A stretch of DNA of 64,000 nt from Paenarthrobacter aurescens (GTDB lineage Bacteria > Actinomycetota > Actinomycetes > Actinomycetales > Micrococcaceae): positions 2,666,001 to 2,730,000 of the forward strand of contig NZ_CP157456.1 of assembly GCF_041549525.1 (NCBI RefSeq). The letters are read 5' to 3'. Of this stretch, positions 1-8,451 are shown in pieces; within the stretch, counting starts at the first letter, position 1, and every line of letters begins with the position of its first letter. Position numbers and translations under genes: made by a program. The notes under the pieces are model-generated. The model made no database searches. It was not told the origin of the DNA and saw only the letters and a list, made by a program, of their open reading frames with translations.

Positions 1-128
1 AGGTGCGAGTCCAAGTATTCAGAGTGCCCATCAGAACGCCCCAGGACCCATCGGACATCCAGGAGTACGGTTCGCTCCCCTCTTTGGAGTCGCTGGTACA
101 GTGCTGAGGCACTTATCAACGTGGCCAT
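1..128 (-). CDS. Sulfurtransferase (rhodanese/SseA type), N-terminal fragment
   Basis: This is the first 42 codons of a gene that runs off the left edge. Reading the minus strand from the ATG at 128 gives MATLISASALYQRLQRGERT, followed by LLDVRW and then SDGHSEYLDSH. The LLDVRW...DGHxxYLxxH pattern is the start of the N-terminal rhodanese domain of thiosulfate/3-mercaptopyruvate sulfurtransferases. A good ribosome site (GGAGAG, 5-6 bases away) precedes the ATG. It diverges from a cysteine desulfhydrase 92 bp away, so both neighbours handle reduced sulfur. The catalytic cysteine loop lies outside the window, so activity cannot be judged. The family call is fairly firm; the exact substrate is not known. 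Confidence 0.75.
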   Translation of the reverse strand, partial: MATLISASALYQRLQRGERTVLLDVRWVLGRSDGHSEYLDSH

Positions 129-182
129 GATCTCTCCTTTGTTCCTCCGGCAGGGGCTTGGATGCCGCCGACGCCCGGTTTC

Positions 183-215
183 AAGCCTAGGCTCATCTGC
201 TCAGACATTAGGCTT
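183..215. promoter_or_regulatory. Inverted repeats in the divergent sulfurtransferase/desulfhydrase promoter region
   Basis: AAGCCTA at 183-189 is matched by its reverse complement TAGGCTT at 209-215. The left copy also sits in a perfect 10-bp palindrome, AGCCTAGGCT (184-193). The right arm ends 5 bp before the GTG of the desulfhydrase. The placement suggests an operator shared by the two divergent genes. No regulator is assigned. Confidence 0.35.
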
Positions 216-220
216 ATCCG

Positions 221-1303
221 GTGAGCAATTCGTGTATTCAGGACAGGGCATGGGCCAACGAGGCCATTCGCAAGATAGAGGCCGAGAACAACCGTTCCGC
301 TGACACCCACCTCTACGCGGTTCCACTCCCGGAACACTGGGGAGTCCAGCTGTATCTAAAGGATGAGTCCACCCACAGATCGGGCAGCCTGAAGCATCGT
401 CTGGCGCGATCCTTGTTCCTCTACGGTCTGGTCAACGGCTGGATCACGGAAGGCACCACCATTGTGGAAGCCTCCAGTGGGAGCACCGCCGTGTCCGAGG
501 CCTATTTTGCCCGGTTGATCGGGTTGCCCTTCATCGCAGTGATGACCAAAACCACAAGTCCTGAGAAGATCGCCCTGATCGAGGAGTTTGGCGGTGCCTG
601 CCTGTTGGTTGACCATGCCTCGGAGGTCTACGCCGTTGCCGAAGAGACGGCAAGGACATCCGGCGGGTATTACATGGATCAGTTCACCTATGCCGAGCGT
701 GCCACGGATTGGCGTGGAAACAACAACATCGCCGAGTCCATCTTTGAGCAACTCTCCTTGGAAGAGCACCCTGTTCCTGAGTGGATCGTGGTGGGCGCAG
801 GCACCGGGGGTACCAGCGCCACCATTGGCCGCTACCTCCGCTACAACCGGTACAACACCCGCTTGGCGGTAGTGGATCCCGAAAACTCCGCCTTCTACCC
901 GGCGTGGAGGGACGGCGACACCGCCGCTGCCACCGGGCTGCCGTCAAGGATCGAGGGGATCGGCCGGCCCCGGTCGGAGCCGAGCTTCGTTCCAGCGGTC
1001 ATCGATCACATGATCCAAGTGCCCGACGCTGCTTCGGTGGCAGCCATGCGGCACCTGCACAAGCTCACCGGGCTGCATGCAGGACCATCAACAGGGACCA
1101 ACCTTTGGGGCGTCTGGCAGTTGGTGGCCGCGATGGTGGCCGAAGGGCGCCGGGGCAGCATCGTTTCGCTCATGTGCGACGCCGGCGACCGTTACGCGGG
1201 CAGCTACAACGACGCCGGGTGGTTGGCCGCGCACGGCCTGGACCCTGCACCGTATGAGGCAGCGCTGGACCGCTTCCACGACACAGGGCTCTGGACAGGA
1301 TAG
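221..1303 (+). CDS. cds1: PLP-dependent cysteine synthase-family protein, probable L-cysteine desulfhydrase (Cds1 type)
   Basis: A 360-residue fold-type II PLP enzyme. The pattern [16 protein letters not shown] puts the PLP lysine at about K58. [13 protein letters not shown] (phosphate/substrate loop) and VGAGTGGT (PLP phosphate loop) follow. The long KDESTH..GSLKHRL signature resembles actinobacterial Cds1 (Mycobacterium Rv3684), which splits cysteine to pyruvate, ammonia and sulfide, rather than the shorter CysK/CysM. The start is GTG at 221; the upstream sequence has no strong Shine-Dalgarno. It diverges from a sulfurtransferase gene, and the pair suggests cysteine/sulfide turnover. It could instead be a cysteine synthase acting in the biosynthetic direction; sequence alone does not decide. 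Confidence 0.8.
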   Translation: MSNSCIQDRAWANEAIRKIEAENNRSADTHLYAVPLPEHWGVQLYLKDESTHRSGSLKHRLARSLFLYGLVNGWITEGTTIVEASSGSTAVSEAYFARLIGLPFIAVMTKTTSPEKIALIEEFGGACLLVDHASEVYAVAEETARTSGGYYMDQFTYAERATDWRGNNNIAESIFEQLSLEEHPVPEWIVVGAGTGGTSATIGRYLRYNRYNTRLAVVDPENSAFYPAWRDGDTAAATGLPSRIEGIGRPRSEPSFVPAVIDHMIQVPDAASVAAMRHLHKLTGLHAGPSTGTNLWGVWQLVAAMVAEGRRGSIVSLMCDAGDRYAGSYNDAGWLAAHGLDPAPYEAALDRFHDTGLWTG

Positions 1304-1320
1304 AGCTCTACGAAGTTGGG

Positions 1321-1974
1321 CTAAACCTCCACAGCGTCGCCCGGAGCAAGACGTTCATACCGGGTCCCGTAGCGGGCACCAATCCGGGTCACATGGCCCT
1401 CAACAATGCCACGGCCCAACTCATTGAGCAGTGCGTCATGGACCGGGAACGCCTTGGGAGCACGTACGGAGATGACAAAGTCAACAACCTCCCCCACCTT
1501 GGACCAGGGAGCATGGATGGGAACCAGAAGGGTCCGGACCTCGATTCCATCAGGGACCACAAAGGAGTCCCCTGGGTGAAAGACGTTCTCATCCACCAAG
1601 TAGCCAATGTTTGCTATCACCGGGATCTGGTGGTGGATGAGGGCATGTTGTCCCCCGAAGGCCCTCACGTTGAACCCTGCCACGTCAAAGCGGGAGCCGG
1701 GTTCCACTGCGTGCACCCGGTCGGCTACATCCTCGTTCTCCTGCAATGCCTCAGCCACCCCTGCCGGGGCATGCAACTCCAATACCTTGTTGCTCCGCAA
1801 AGCGGTCAGCACTGCCGGTTGATCGAGGTGGTCGTTGTGTTCGTGCGTAACAAGTACAGCGTGGGCACCGCTCAGCGCCTCCTCGGACTCGGAAAACGTC
1901 CCCGGATCAAGCACCAGGACCTTTCCTTCTTTCTCCAACCGGATACAGGCGTGGGTGTACTTGGTGAGCTTCAT
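1321..1974 (-). CDS. MBL-fold metallo-hydrolase (UlaG-like)
   Basis: A 217-residue compact metallo-beta-lactamase-fold protein. It begins MKLTKYTHACIRL and carries the metal motif THEHNDHLD at about residues 43-51, with further histidines in GGQHALIHH, FHPGDS and PVHD. This matches the short UlaG/YtnP-like single-domain branch that lacks extra domains. No signal peptide is seen, so it is cytoplasmic. It converges on the desulfhydrase gene with a 17-bp gap. Substrate is unknown; these proteins are usually annotated only as MBL-fold hydrolases. Confidence 0.8.
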   Translation of the reverse strand: MKLTKYTHACIRLEKEGKVLVLDPGTFSESEEALSGAHAVLVTHEHNDHLDQPAVLTALRSNKVLELHAPAGVAEALQENEDVADRVHAVEPGSRFDVAGFNVRAFGGQHALIHHQIPVIANIGYLVDENVFHPGDSFVVPDGIEVRTLLVPIHAPWSKVGEVVDFVISVRAPKAFPVHDALLNELGRGIVEGHVTRIGARYGTRYERLAPGDAVEV

Positions 1975-2068
1975 GGAGACAGCCTAGGGGCGCCCACTGA
2001 CAGTTTCCAAGCCTGGCCTACTGGTAAAATTGGGGTTTGCCAGCATCCCCAGGGAAGTGAGTCTTTCA

Positions 2069-2536
2069 ATGCCACAGGGCACCAATTCCGCCACGACCGG
2101 CAACGCGACGCCGGCCAGCAGCGGTGTGAAGGAGCAGCGGGTCACCAAGCAACGCTTGGCCGTCAGCGCCGCCTTGGACGAATTGGATGACTTCGTCAGC
2201 ACCCAGGAGCTTTACCGACTGCTGCAGAACAAAGGAATTTCCGTGTCGCTTGCCACGGCCTACCGGATCCTGCAGTCCCTGGCTGACGACGGCCTCATTG
2301 ATGTCCTTCGAAACGGTGACGGCGAGGCCGTCTACCGGCGCTGCGCAGTCACCGGACATCACCACCACTTGTTGTGCCGCAACTGCGGCAAGGCAGAAGA
2401 AGTGGAAGCACCCGCCGTCGAGACCTGGGCTGCCCGGACCGCTGCCGAACACGGCTTCACCGAGGTGGCACACACTGTGGAAATCTTCGGGCTATGCCCG
2501 GAGTGCACCGCTAAGAAAGCCGCCGGAGAGCTCTAG
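2069..2536 (+). CDS. zur: Zinc uptake regulator, Fur family (Zur)
   Basis: A 155-residue Fur-family repressor with N-terminal winged helix (QELYRLLQNKGISVSLATAYRIL) and C-terminal metal-binding domain. TGHHHHLLCRNCGK and LCPECTAKK supply the histidine cluster and the two CxxC pairs of the structural zinc site. The open frame extends to 2030, but ATG at 2069 gives the usual length and has GTGAG upstream. It lies tail to tail with znuB, overlapping it by 4 bp, and a Zur-like box sits before znuA. That context makes Zur far more likely than Fur or PerR. It should repress znuA-znuC-znuB when zinc is sufficient. Confidence 0.88.
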   Translation: MPQGTNSATTGNATPASSGVKEQRVTKQRLAVSAALDELDDFVSTQELYRLLQNKGISVSLATAYRILQSLADDGLIDVLRNGDGEAVYRRCAVTGHHHHLLCRNCGKAEEVEAPAVETWAARTAAEHGFTEVAHTVEIFGLCPECTAKKAAGEL

Positions 2537-3423
2537 AGGGCACCTGCGGGTTGATCCCGCGATACGCGGCCGTTCAGGCCCCTGTTGGCGCGAACACGTC
2601 CAATCACCCGGCACACCACGTAGATCAGGAAAGAGAGCGTGGTGACGTAAGGGCTGATGGGAATCCGGCTTCCCAGGGCCAGGAGGATTCCGCCCACCGT
2701 GGCCGTCATTGCAAAGACGACGCTCAACAGCACCACCAGCCGGGGCGAGGTAGTAACCCTCAGGGCTGCGGCCGCCGGGGTAATCAGCAGGGCCAGCACC
2801 AGCAACGCGCCCACAATCTGAATCGACAACGCCACGCTGACACCAAGCAGCACCATGAAGCCGATGGCCAGGCCACGAACCGGAACACCCCGGGCCTCAG
2901 CCATCTCCGGGTCCACACTGGCAAAGCTCAGCGGACGCCAGATGGCCGCCAACGCGATCATCACCACAACAGCCGTTCCGGCGAGCACCTGAAGTTGTAC
3001 CGAGTCAACGGAAACGATCTGACCGGTCAGTAAACCGAATTTGTTGGCTGCCCGGCCCTCATAGAGCGCCAGGAACAAGATGCCCAGGCCAAGGCCAAAG
3101 GGCATGATCACACCAATAATCGAGTTCTTGTCCCGTGCCCTGACTCCCATGAACCCCAACAGCACGGCCGCCGCAACGGAACCAATAAGGGAACCGAAGA
3201 TGATGTCAGCTCCGATCAGCAAGGCAAAGGCCGCACCGGCGAAGGACAACTCGGAGATGCCATGAACCGCGAAAGCAAGGTCCCGCTTCATCACGAACGT
3301 GCCTACAAGCCCGCCCAGCAGCCCCAGAACGGCACCTGCCCAGATGGAGTTCTGGACCAGGACCAGCAATTCACCGTAGTTCTCGAAGTTGAAAATGGTC
3401 TGAAGAACGCTTTCGAGGTCCAT
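2533..3423 (-). CDS. znuB: Zinc ABC transporter permease
   Basis: A 296-residue ABC-3 family integral membrane protein with about eight hydrophobic segments (for example AGAVLGLLGGLVGTFVMKRD near the start and LLVLALLITPAAAALR near residue 205). It forms the channel for zinc imported with ZnuC and the binding lipoprotein ZnuA. Its ATG abuts the znuC stop with no gap, so the two are translationally coupled. Its stop overlaps the convergent zur stop. The family also carries manganese; zinc is inferred from the His-rich ZnuA and the Zur neighbour. Confidence 0.9.
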   Translation of the reverse strand: MDLESVLQTIFNFENYGELLVLVQNSIWAGAVLGLLGGLVGTFVMKRDLAFAVHGISELSFAGAAFALLIGADIIFGSLIGSVAAAVLLGFMGVRARDKNSIIGVIMPFGLGLGILFLALYEGRAANKFGLLTGQIVSVDSVQLQVLAGTAVVVMIALAAIWRPLSFASVDPEMAEARGVPVRGLAIGFMVLLGVSVALSIQIVGALLVLALLITPAAAALRVTTSPRLVVLLSVVFAMTATVGGILLALGSRIPISPYVTTLSFLIYVVCRVIGRVRANRGLNGRVSRDQPAGAL

Positions 3424-4257
3424 TTAGAAGTCCTCCCCCGTGCTCGCGTGGGCTTCGTCATGGAAGTGCGTGGTGGCATCGGGCAGACCCACCACCACGA
3501 TTCTTCCGTTGGCGTGGATCACTTCAACATGGCTGTCGTACAACTCCGAGAGCACCTCGGTGGTCATGACTTCCTGAGGGGTGCCCACCCGGAACTTGCC
3601 GCCGGCAAGGTAGAGCACGCGGTCCACGTAGTCGATCACAGGGTTAATTTCATGGGTCACGAAGACAACGGCGCTATTCCGTTCATGGCACTGCTTATTG
3701 ATCAGTGAACTGACCCCCTGCTGATGATGCAGGTCCAGGGACAGCAACGGCTCGTCACACAGGAGGACCTGTGGCTCGGTAGCCAACGCCTGAGCCACCC
3801 TAAGACGCTGCTGCTCGCCGCCGGACAGCTGGCCTACCGGCACCTTGGCATAGTCTGAGGCACCCACCTGATCCAGCAACTGGTCAATCCTCTGATTGGT
3901 TGTAGCTGAAGCAAAGCGCATGCCCCAGCGGTGCCCGTCGATTCCCAGCCCCACCAAATCGCGGGCACGCAGCGGGGTGTCCGGTGCGAACGATTTTTGC
4001 TGAGGGATATAGCCGATCTTCTTGCTTCCGCGTTCCACGGGGTGTCCACCCAAGGACACCGTTCCGGCATGCAACTCCTGCAATCCCAGCAGGACTTTCA
4101 GGAAGCTCGTTTTGCCGCTTCCGTTGGGGCCAAGGACGGCGAAGAACTCCCCCGGGTTGATGTCCAGGTCCAGATCCCGCCAGAGTGTCCTCTTGCCGAA
4201 CTGCAGGCTGGCTCCACGGAGGCTCACTACCGGTGTCAAAAGTTGTCCTCGATCCAT
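3424..4257 (-). CDS. znuC: Zinc ABC transporter ATP-binding protein
   Basis: A 277-residue ABC ATPase. Walker A is GPNGSGKTS, the signature is LSGGEQQR, and Walker B is VLLCDEPLLSLD followed by the H-loop FVTHEI. The open frame reaches 4314, but ATG at 4257 (MDRGQLLTPVV) has AGGGA five bases upstream and gives the normal N-terminus. The extra 19 residues of the longer frame run back almost to the znuA terminator and look non-coding. The C-terminus is rich in His and Asp (THFHDEAHAS), as often seen in zinc transporters. It is coupled to znuB. Confidence 0.9.
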   Translation of the reverse strand: MDRGQLLTPVVSLRGASLQFGKRTLWRDLDLDINPGEFFAVLGPNGSGKTSFLKVLLGLQELHAGTVSLGGHPVERGSKKIGYIPQQKSFAPDTPLRARDLVGLGIDGHRWGMRFASATTNQRIDQLLDQVGASDYAKVPVGQLSGGEQQRLRVAQALATEPQVLLCDEPLLSLDLHHQQGVSSLINKQCHERNSAVVFVTHEINPVIDYVDRVLYLAGGKFRVGTPQEVMTTEVLSELYDSHVEVIHANGRIVVVGLPDATTHFHDEAHASTGEDF

Positions 4258-4316
4258 GCGTTCCCTGGAACGCAGTTGTTGTGCCGCTGGTATTGGCCAT
4301 CGGGCTGGTGGCAAGC

Positions 4317-4364
4317 AAAAGGCCCCGCAGCCATCCTGAATATCTTAGGACGCCGGCGGGGCCC
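4317..4364 (-). terminator. Intrinsic terminator between znuA and znuC
   Basis: On the minus strand an 8-bp GC arm (GGCCCCGC / GCGGGGCC) encloses a second small stem (TCCT/AGGA) and is followed by TTTT. It lies 24 bp after the znuA stop and before znuC, inside what would otherwise be one operon. It probably lowers expression of znuCB relative to znuA. Confidence 0.75.
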
Positions 4365-4388
4365 TTCACCCCAAAACGGGTGGGAACC

Positions 4389-5366
4389 CTACTTCTTGAG
4401 TGCCGAAGAAACTGATTCCACGTTCTCAGTCATCCACTGGACGTAGTCTTTTCCATCAGGCAATGTTTCGGTGAAGTTCACTACCGGCACGCCGGCTGCA
4501 TCTGCTGCCCGCTTGACGGACTCAGTCTGCGGACCCTCAGTTTGCTCGTTGTATGCCAGGAACCTGACGGACTTCGCGCTAACGAGGTCAGTTGTTTCCT
4601 TCAAAACGGCAGCCGGCACATCGGTCTCTTCTTCGATGGCAGCGCTGTATGCCGCAGGAGTCTTGTTTTCCAGGCCTGCCGCTTCCAGGAGGTACAGGGG
4701 TACGGGCTCAGTTACAGCCACCGGAGCATGATTGCTATCGGCCTTAATGGCATTAAGCTTAGCCTTGAGCTCGGCGAGCCTGGCCTTAAAGGCCTCGGCG
4801 TTTGCGGTGAATGTGGAGGCGGACTCCGCGTCCACCTTGCCGAGCTTGCCTGCTACGGCATCGGCGAGCTTGCCCATGGCGTCAAGGCTGTACCAGACGT
4901 GCTCGTTGAAGTCGCCATGCTCATGCGCGTGGGCTTCCTCGCCGTGGGCTTCTTCGCTGTGGCCCTCACCATCGGCCGCAAGGCCTGAGATCTCCACCGC
5001 GCTGATCATGTTCTCGTGACCGACGTTCGTCTCATCGGCAATTTTGTGAAGGAACTCGTCATAGCCTCCGCCGTTCTCCACCACGAGCTTGGCCTTGGAG
5101 ATCACCAGCTTGTCCTGCGCGCTTGCCTCGTAGGAATGCGGGTCCTGGCTGGTCTTGGTGATGATGGAGCTCACGTTGACCTTGTCCCCACCAATAGCCT
5201 TCACCACATCCCCGTAGACGTTTGTGGACGTGACAACTTCTATGGCACCTGCTGACGACGGATCGGCTGCACCTGCCGGACCGGCAGTGCCGGCGCAGGA
5301 GGAAAGCAGCAGCGCGGAAAGAACCGCTGAAGCGGCCACGGACAGGCGGGTGGCGGAGCGACGCAC
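4389..5366 (-). CDS. znuA: Zinc ABC transporter substrate-binding lipoprotein
   Basis: About 325 residues. The N-terminus is a lipoprotein signal (RRSATRLSVAASAVLSALLL) ending in the lipobox LSSC. The mature part is a cluster A-I metal-binding protein: VVTSTNVYGDVVKAIGG, DPHSYE and NEHVWYS hold ligand histidines. A His/Glu-rich loop (EGHSEEAHGEEAHAHEHG, near residues 140-157) is typical of zinc-specific members. The frame is open to 5405, but GTG at 5366 has GAGG upstream and starts directly at the signal peptide; the longer form would overlap the Zur-like box. A terminator separates it from znuC. Confidence 0.9.
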   Translation of the reverse strand: MRRSATRLSVAASAVLSALLLSSCAGTAGPAGAADPSSAGAIEVVTSTNVYGDVVKAIGGDKVNVSSIITKTSQDPHSYEASAQDKLVISKAKLVVENGGGYDEFLHKIADETNVGHENMISAVEISGLAADGEGHSEEAHGEEAHAHEHGDFNEHVWYSLDAMGKLADAVAGKLGKVDAESASTFTANAEAFKARLAELKAKLNAIKADSNHAPVAVTEPVPLYLLEAAGLENKTPAAYSAAIEEETDVPAAVLKETTDLVSAKSVRFLAYNEQTEGPQTESVKRAADAAGVPVVNFTETLPDGKDYVQWMTENVESVSSALKK

Positions 5367-5383
5367 AAAGACCTCGGATCTAC

Positions 5384-5398
5384 TCAAAATGAGAATCA
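5384..5398. promoter_or_regulatory. Probable Zur box
   Basis: TCAAAATGAGAATCA matches 11 of 15 positions of the actinobacterial Zur consensus TGAAAATGATTTTCA (consensus quoted from general knowledge). It lies 17 bp upstream of the chosen znuA start. Confidence 0.6.
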
Positions 5399-5431
5399 AA
5401 CACAATTACTTCCGGGTTTCAGTGTATCCCC

Positions 5432-5452
5432 AAATAGGAATGGTTCCTATTT
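5432..5452. promoter_or_regulatory. Perfect 21-bp palindrome upstream of znuA
   Basis: AAATAGGAA and TTCCTATTT are perfect inverted 9-bp arms around TGG. It is 33 bp upstream of the Zur-like box. If TACACT (minus strand, 5421-5426) is the -10 element, the palindrome covers the -35 region, as expected of a repressor site. It does not match the Zur consensus, so a second regulator or an alternative Zur site is possible. Confidence 0.5.
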
Positions 5453-5456
5453 AGAG

Positions 5457-5493
5457 AAGTCTGGCGTCACCCGAACCGGGCAACGCCAGACTT
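5457..5493 (-). terminator. Hairpin after the CNNM pair
   Basis: Perfect 11-bp arms AAGTCTGGCGT / ACGCCAGACTT enclose an inner CCCG/CGGG stem. It lies 46 bp past the stop of the 5540-6610 gene. No clear T-run follows on either strand, so it may be a weak or RNA-stabilising terminator. Confidence 0.55.
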
Positions 5494-5539
5494 CCCTGCT
5501 GCACTTTATTGCTGCCTCATAGGGCACATGACGGCAGCT

Positions 5540-6610
5540 TTACTGCACTTGCTGACCGCCATAGCGGCGAATACCGGTTGCCTGGGTAGCATCACGGATC
5601 TCGCCCACCAGCTGCTCAATGACGTCTTCGAGGAACAGCACGCCCTGGGTCTCTCCTCCGGCACCCACTACACGGGCCAAATGCGAACCCGTTCGCTGCA
5701 TGACGGCCATGGCCTGCTCAATTTCGTCATCCGGGGCAAGGTTTGCCAGTGACCGGATCCGGCCCTCGGCAATCGGATGCTTCCTGCCTTCCTCCGGAAT
5801 GGAGAGGATGTCCTTCACATGCAGGTATCCGGCGAGTTCGCCGTCGTCGTCAATCATCGGGAACCGCGAGAAACCAGTGCGACTGACTGCCTTCTCCAGA
5901 TCCACAGGAGTGGAGGCAGCCCTCAGCACCACCAGCTTGTCCAAGGGCACCATGATGTGCGAAGCCGTGTGCTCGGAGAATTCCAAAGCTCCGCTCAACA
6001 GACCCGCTTCGTCGTCCACCAGCCCGTGGCGGGTGGATTCCTGGACGATCGACTGCACCTCCTCAAGCGTGAAGGAAGAGGACACCTCATCCTTGGGCTC
6101 GATCTTCATCAACCGCAGGATGTGGTTGGCCAGCCAGTTCAATGACCAGATAATCGGGTTCACCACGCGGGCAATGAACATCAGGGGCGGGGCCAACAAC
6201 AGCGCAGCCTTGTCCGCAACGGAAACCGAGATGTTCTTTGGCACCATTTCGCCGAAGGTGACGTGCAGGAAGGTGACGAACAACAACGCGATGGCAAAGG
6301 CAATGACGTCTGCCAGTTCCACCGGAACACCCACCAGTTCAAGGGGCTCCGCCAGCAGGTGATGGATGGCGGGCTCGGCAACCTGCAGGATCAGCAAGGA
6401 GCATACCGTGATACCCAACTGGGCACAGGCAAGCATCAGCGACACGTTCTCCATGGCCCGCAGTGTTGTTTGCGCCCGCTTGGACCCGGCCTCGGCCAAC
6501 GGTTCAATCTGGCTGCGACACGCGGACATGACTGCGAATTCGGCACCCACAAAGAAGGCGTTGCCAATCAGAAGCACCACGAGCCAGATAATTCCTGCCC
6601 AGTCACTCAT
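5540..6610 (-). CDS. CNNM/HlyC-family membrane protein (DUF21 plus CBS), short form
   Basis: A 356-residue protein with an N-terminal CNNM (DUF21) transmembrane domain (WLVVLLIGNAFFVGAEFAVMS at the start, GEMVPKN near residue 120) and a cytoplasmic CBS pair (MVPLDKLVVL near 220, FSRFPMIDDDGELAGYLHVKD near 247). It ends soon after the second CBS, so it lacks the C-terminal CorC/HlyC domain present in its partner. The family includes Mg2+/Co2+ exporters and CorC-like proteins; hemolysin in older names is not supported. Its ATG overlaps the stop of the longer paralogue by 4 bp. Confidence 0.85.
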   Translation of the reverse strand: MSDWAGIIWLVVLLIGNAFFVGAEFAVMSACRSQIEPLAEAGSKRAQTTLRAMENVSLMLACAQLGITVCSLLILQVAEPAIHHLLAEPLELVGVPVELADVIAFAIALLFVTFLHVTFGEMVPKNISVSVADKAALLLAPPLMFIARVVNPIIWSLNWLANHILRLMKIEPKDEVSSSFTLEEVQSIVQESTRHGLVDDEAGLLSGALEFSEHTASHIMVPLDKLVVLRAASTPVDLEKAVSRTGFSRFPMIDDDGELAGYLHVKDILSIPEEGRKHPIAEGRIRSLANLAPDDEIEQAMAVMQRTGSHLARVVGAGGETQGVLFLEDVIEQLVGEIRDATQATGIRRYGGQQVQ

Positions 6611-7965
6611 CGGGCACCTGCTTCACGATGCGCAGTTTCGGTGTCCTCGGCGTTGTGCGTTTCCACTTCAGCTTCCACATGATGGAAGCAGATCCGGTCG
6701 ATCCGACGGCCGTCCATCCTGGTTACCGTCAGCGTCCCACCGCCGGTTTCCACCACATCACCGGTTTTGGCAATACGTCCCAGTTGGCTCATAACGTAAC
6801 CGCCCACAGTCTCATAAGCGGATTCGTCAGGCACAGTGAGGTTGGGGATTTGCTCGGATACCTCGTCCGGCCGTAGCAGGCCTGGGAAGTACCAGTCGCC
6901 GGAGGCACTCTGCAGCACGCCGGGCCGGACTTTATCGTGCTCGTCCGCGACTTCCCCGACGATTTCTTCCACAAGATCCTCAAGCGTAGCGATCCCCGCA
7001 GTTCCGCCATATTCATCCAGCACGACGGCCAGTTGGAGGTTCCCTTCCCGCAATTCAGACAACAGAGCGTCCAAGTGGATCGTCTCGGGGACCTGCAGAA
7101 CATCGGTCATGATCGCGCCGGCTTCCAGCTTGGCACGACGCTCCGCGGGCACAGCTACTGCCTTCTTGACGTGAACAACGCCGCGGATATCGTCCGTGGA
7201 GTCCCCTATGACGGGGAATCTGGAGTACCCGGTCCGCCGTGCGGCGTCCAGGACATCAGAGACCGGCTGGTCGGCGTCGATGGTTTCCATGCGGATGCGG
7301 GGCGTCATGACGTCCGCTGCCGTGCGCCCGGAGAAATTCAGTGTGCGGGCAACAAAGTTGGCAGTACCGGCGTCCAATGTTCCCAGCTCGGCGGAGCGCC
7401 GGACCAGGGATGCCAGTTCCGCCGGGGTCCTGGCCCCGGAAATCTCTTCCTTGGCTTCAAGACCGAACAGGTTCAGCACCTTGTTCGAGAAGCCATTGAG
7501 AACCACGATTGCCGGCTTGAAGACTGCCGTGAACATCAGCTGGGGCCGCGCAAGACGCTTGCCTAAAGGGAAAGCGAGGGCTATCGCCATGTTCTTGGGA
7601 ACCAATTCGCCCAGGAGCATGGACAGCAGCGTGGCGAAAGCCATGGCAACAATCAGTGCCACCGAATGCGCTGCTTCGGGGGTCAGGCCCAACAAGCCAA
7701 GGGGGCCCACCAACAACTGACCGACGGAGGGTTCCATGACGAAACCTGTCAGCAGGGTGGTGAGCGTGATGCCCAGTTGGCAACTGGAAAGCTGTGTCGA
7801 GAGGGACTTGAGGCACTTCAGCAAAGGGGCGGCAGCGTGGTCGCCGCTATCCACCGCCCGCTGAACACTGGCTTGGTCCAGGGCAACAAGGGAAAACTCA
7901 ACTGCTACAAAGAAGCCGGTGCCAAGAATCAAAGCAAAGCCGGCAAGGAGAAGAAGCCATTCCAC
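6607..7965 (-). CDS. CNNM/HlyC-family membrane protein (DUF21, CBS pair, CorC_HlyC)
   Basis: A 452-residue full-length member. The CNNM domain starts LLLAGFALILGTGFFVAVEFSLV and contains GELVPKNMA near residue 123. A CBS pair (MTPRIRMETIDAD near 220; VLDEYGGTAGIATLEDLVEEIVGE near 320) follows, then the CorC_HlyC domain (WYFPGLLRPDEV onward). It is the first gene of a two-gene unit with the shorter paralogue. Ion efflux or Mg2+ homeostasis is the family role; the ion is not evident from sequence. Confidence 0.87.
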   Translation of the reverse strand: MEWLLLLAGFALILGTGFFVAVEFSLVALDQASVQRAVDSGDHAAAPLLKCLKSLSTQLSSCQLGITLTTLLTGFVMEPSVGQLLVGPLGLLGLTPEAAHSVALIVAMAFATLLSMLLGELVPKNMAIALAFPLGKRLARPQLMFTAVFKPAIVVLNGFSNKVLNLFGLEAKEEISGARTPAELASLVRRSAELGTLDAGTANFVARTLNFSGRTAADVMTPRIRMETIDADQPVSDVLDAARRTGYSRFPVIGDSTDDIRGVVHVKKAVAVPAERRAKLEAGAIMTDVLQVPETIHLDALLSELREGNLQLAVVLDEYGGTAGIATLEDLVEEIVGEVADEHDKVRPGVLQSASGDWYFPGLLRPDEVSEQIPNLTVPDESAYETVGGYVMSQLGRIAKTGDVVETGGGTLTVTRMDGRRIDRICFHHVEAEVETHNAEDTETAHREAGAR

Positions 7966-8451
7966 TTAGCGCATCACTCCAAGAGTGAGCACGTGCAGTG
8001 GTGATGATGCCTTTGCCGCGGGAATTCGCCCCGGCGGAGGCTGGTCAGGTCCGGCGGACGCACGGTCCGCGGCAGCACCGGCACTGAACGCCGGCGCGTG
8101 ATGGGCATGTGAACGGGTGTTGCCGGCTCGACGGGCACGCTGTGCGGAGTTACCAGTTTGGCTCCCCCGACAGTTCCCAGGCCGGCACCTAGATTTACTG
8201 TCCATAAGAATTTCAGTCTACAGTCCCCCGGCCCGTGACGCCCCGGCGGCCTCACGTACGCTTCGAAAAAGAAGGACATGCCCATTAAGTCAGCCGCAAC
8301 ATGATTTAGGTCACCACTATTGGCAGTTAACCGGCGATCCTAACTAGACTGACATGGGTCTGAGTTCGCGGGACCCGGACCCTGGCCCGTCATTGTGGAG
8401 AGCATCTGCGGCCAGCGGGAAAACAACACTCATGGAAGAGGCGTATTTCAA
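7966..8451. other. Intergenic region between the CNNM pair and kgd
   Basis: About 490 bp separates two divergent units. The small open frames here have no ribosome sites and no recognisable product. A possible kgd promoter is TTGGCA near 8323 with TAGACT 19 bp downstream. No riboswitch or strong hairpin was recognised. Confidence 0.4.
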
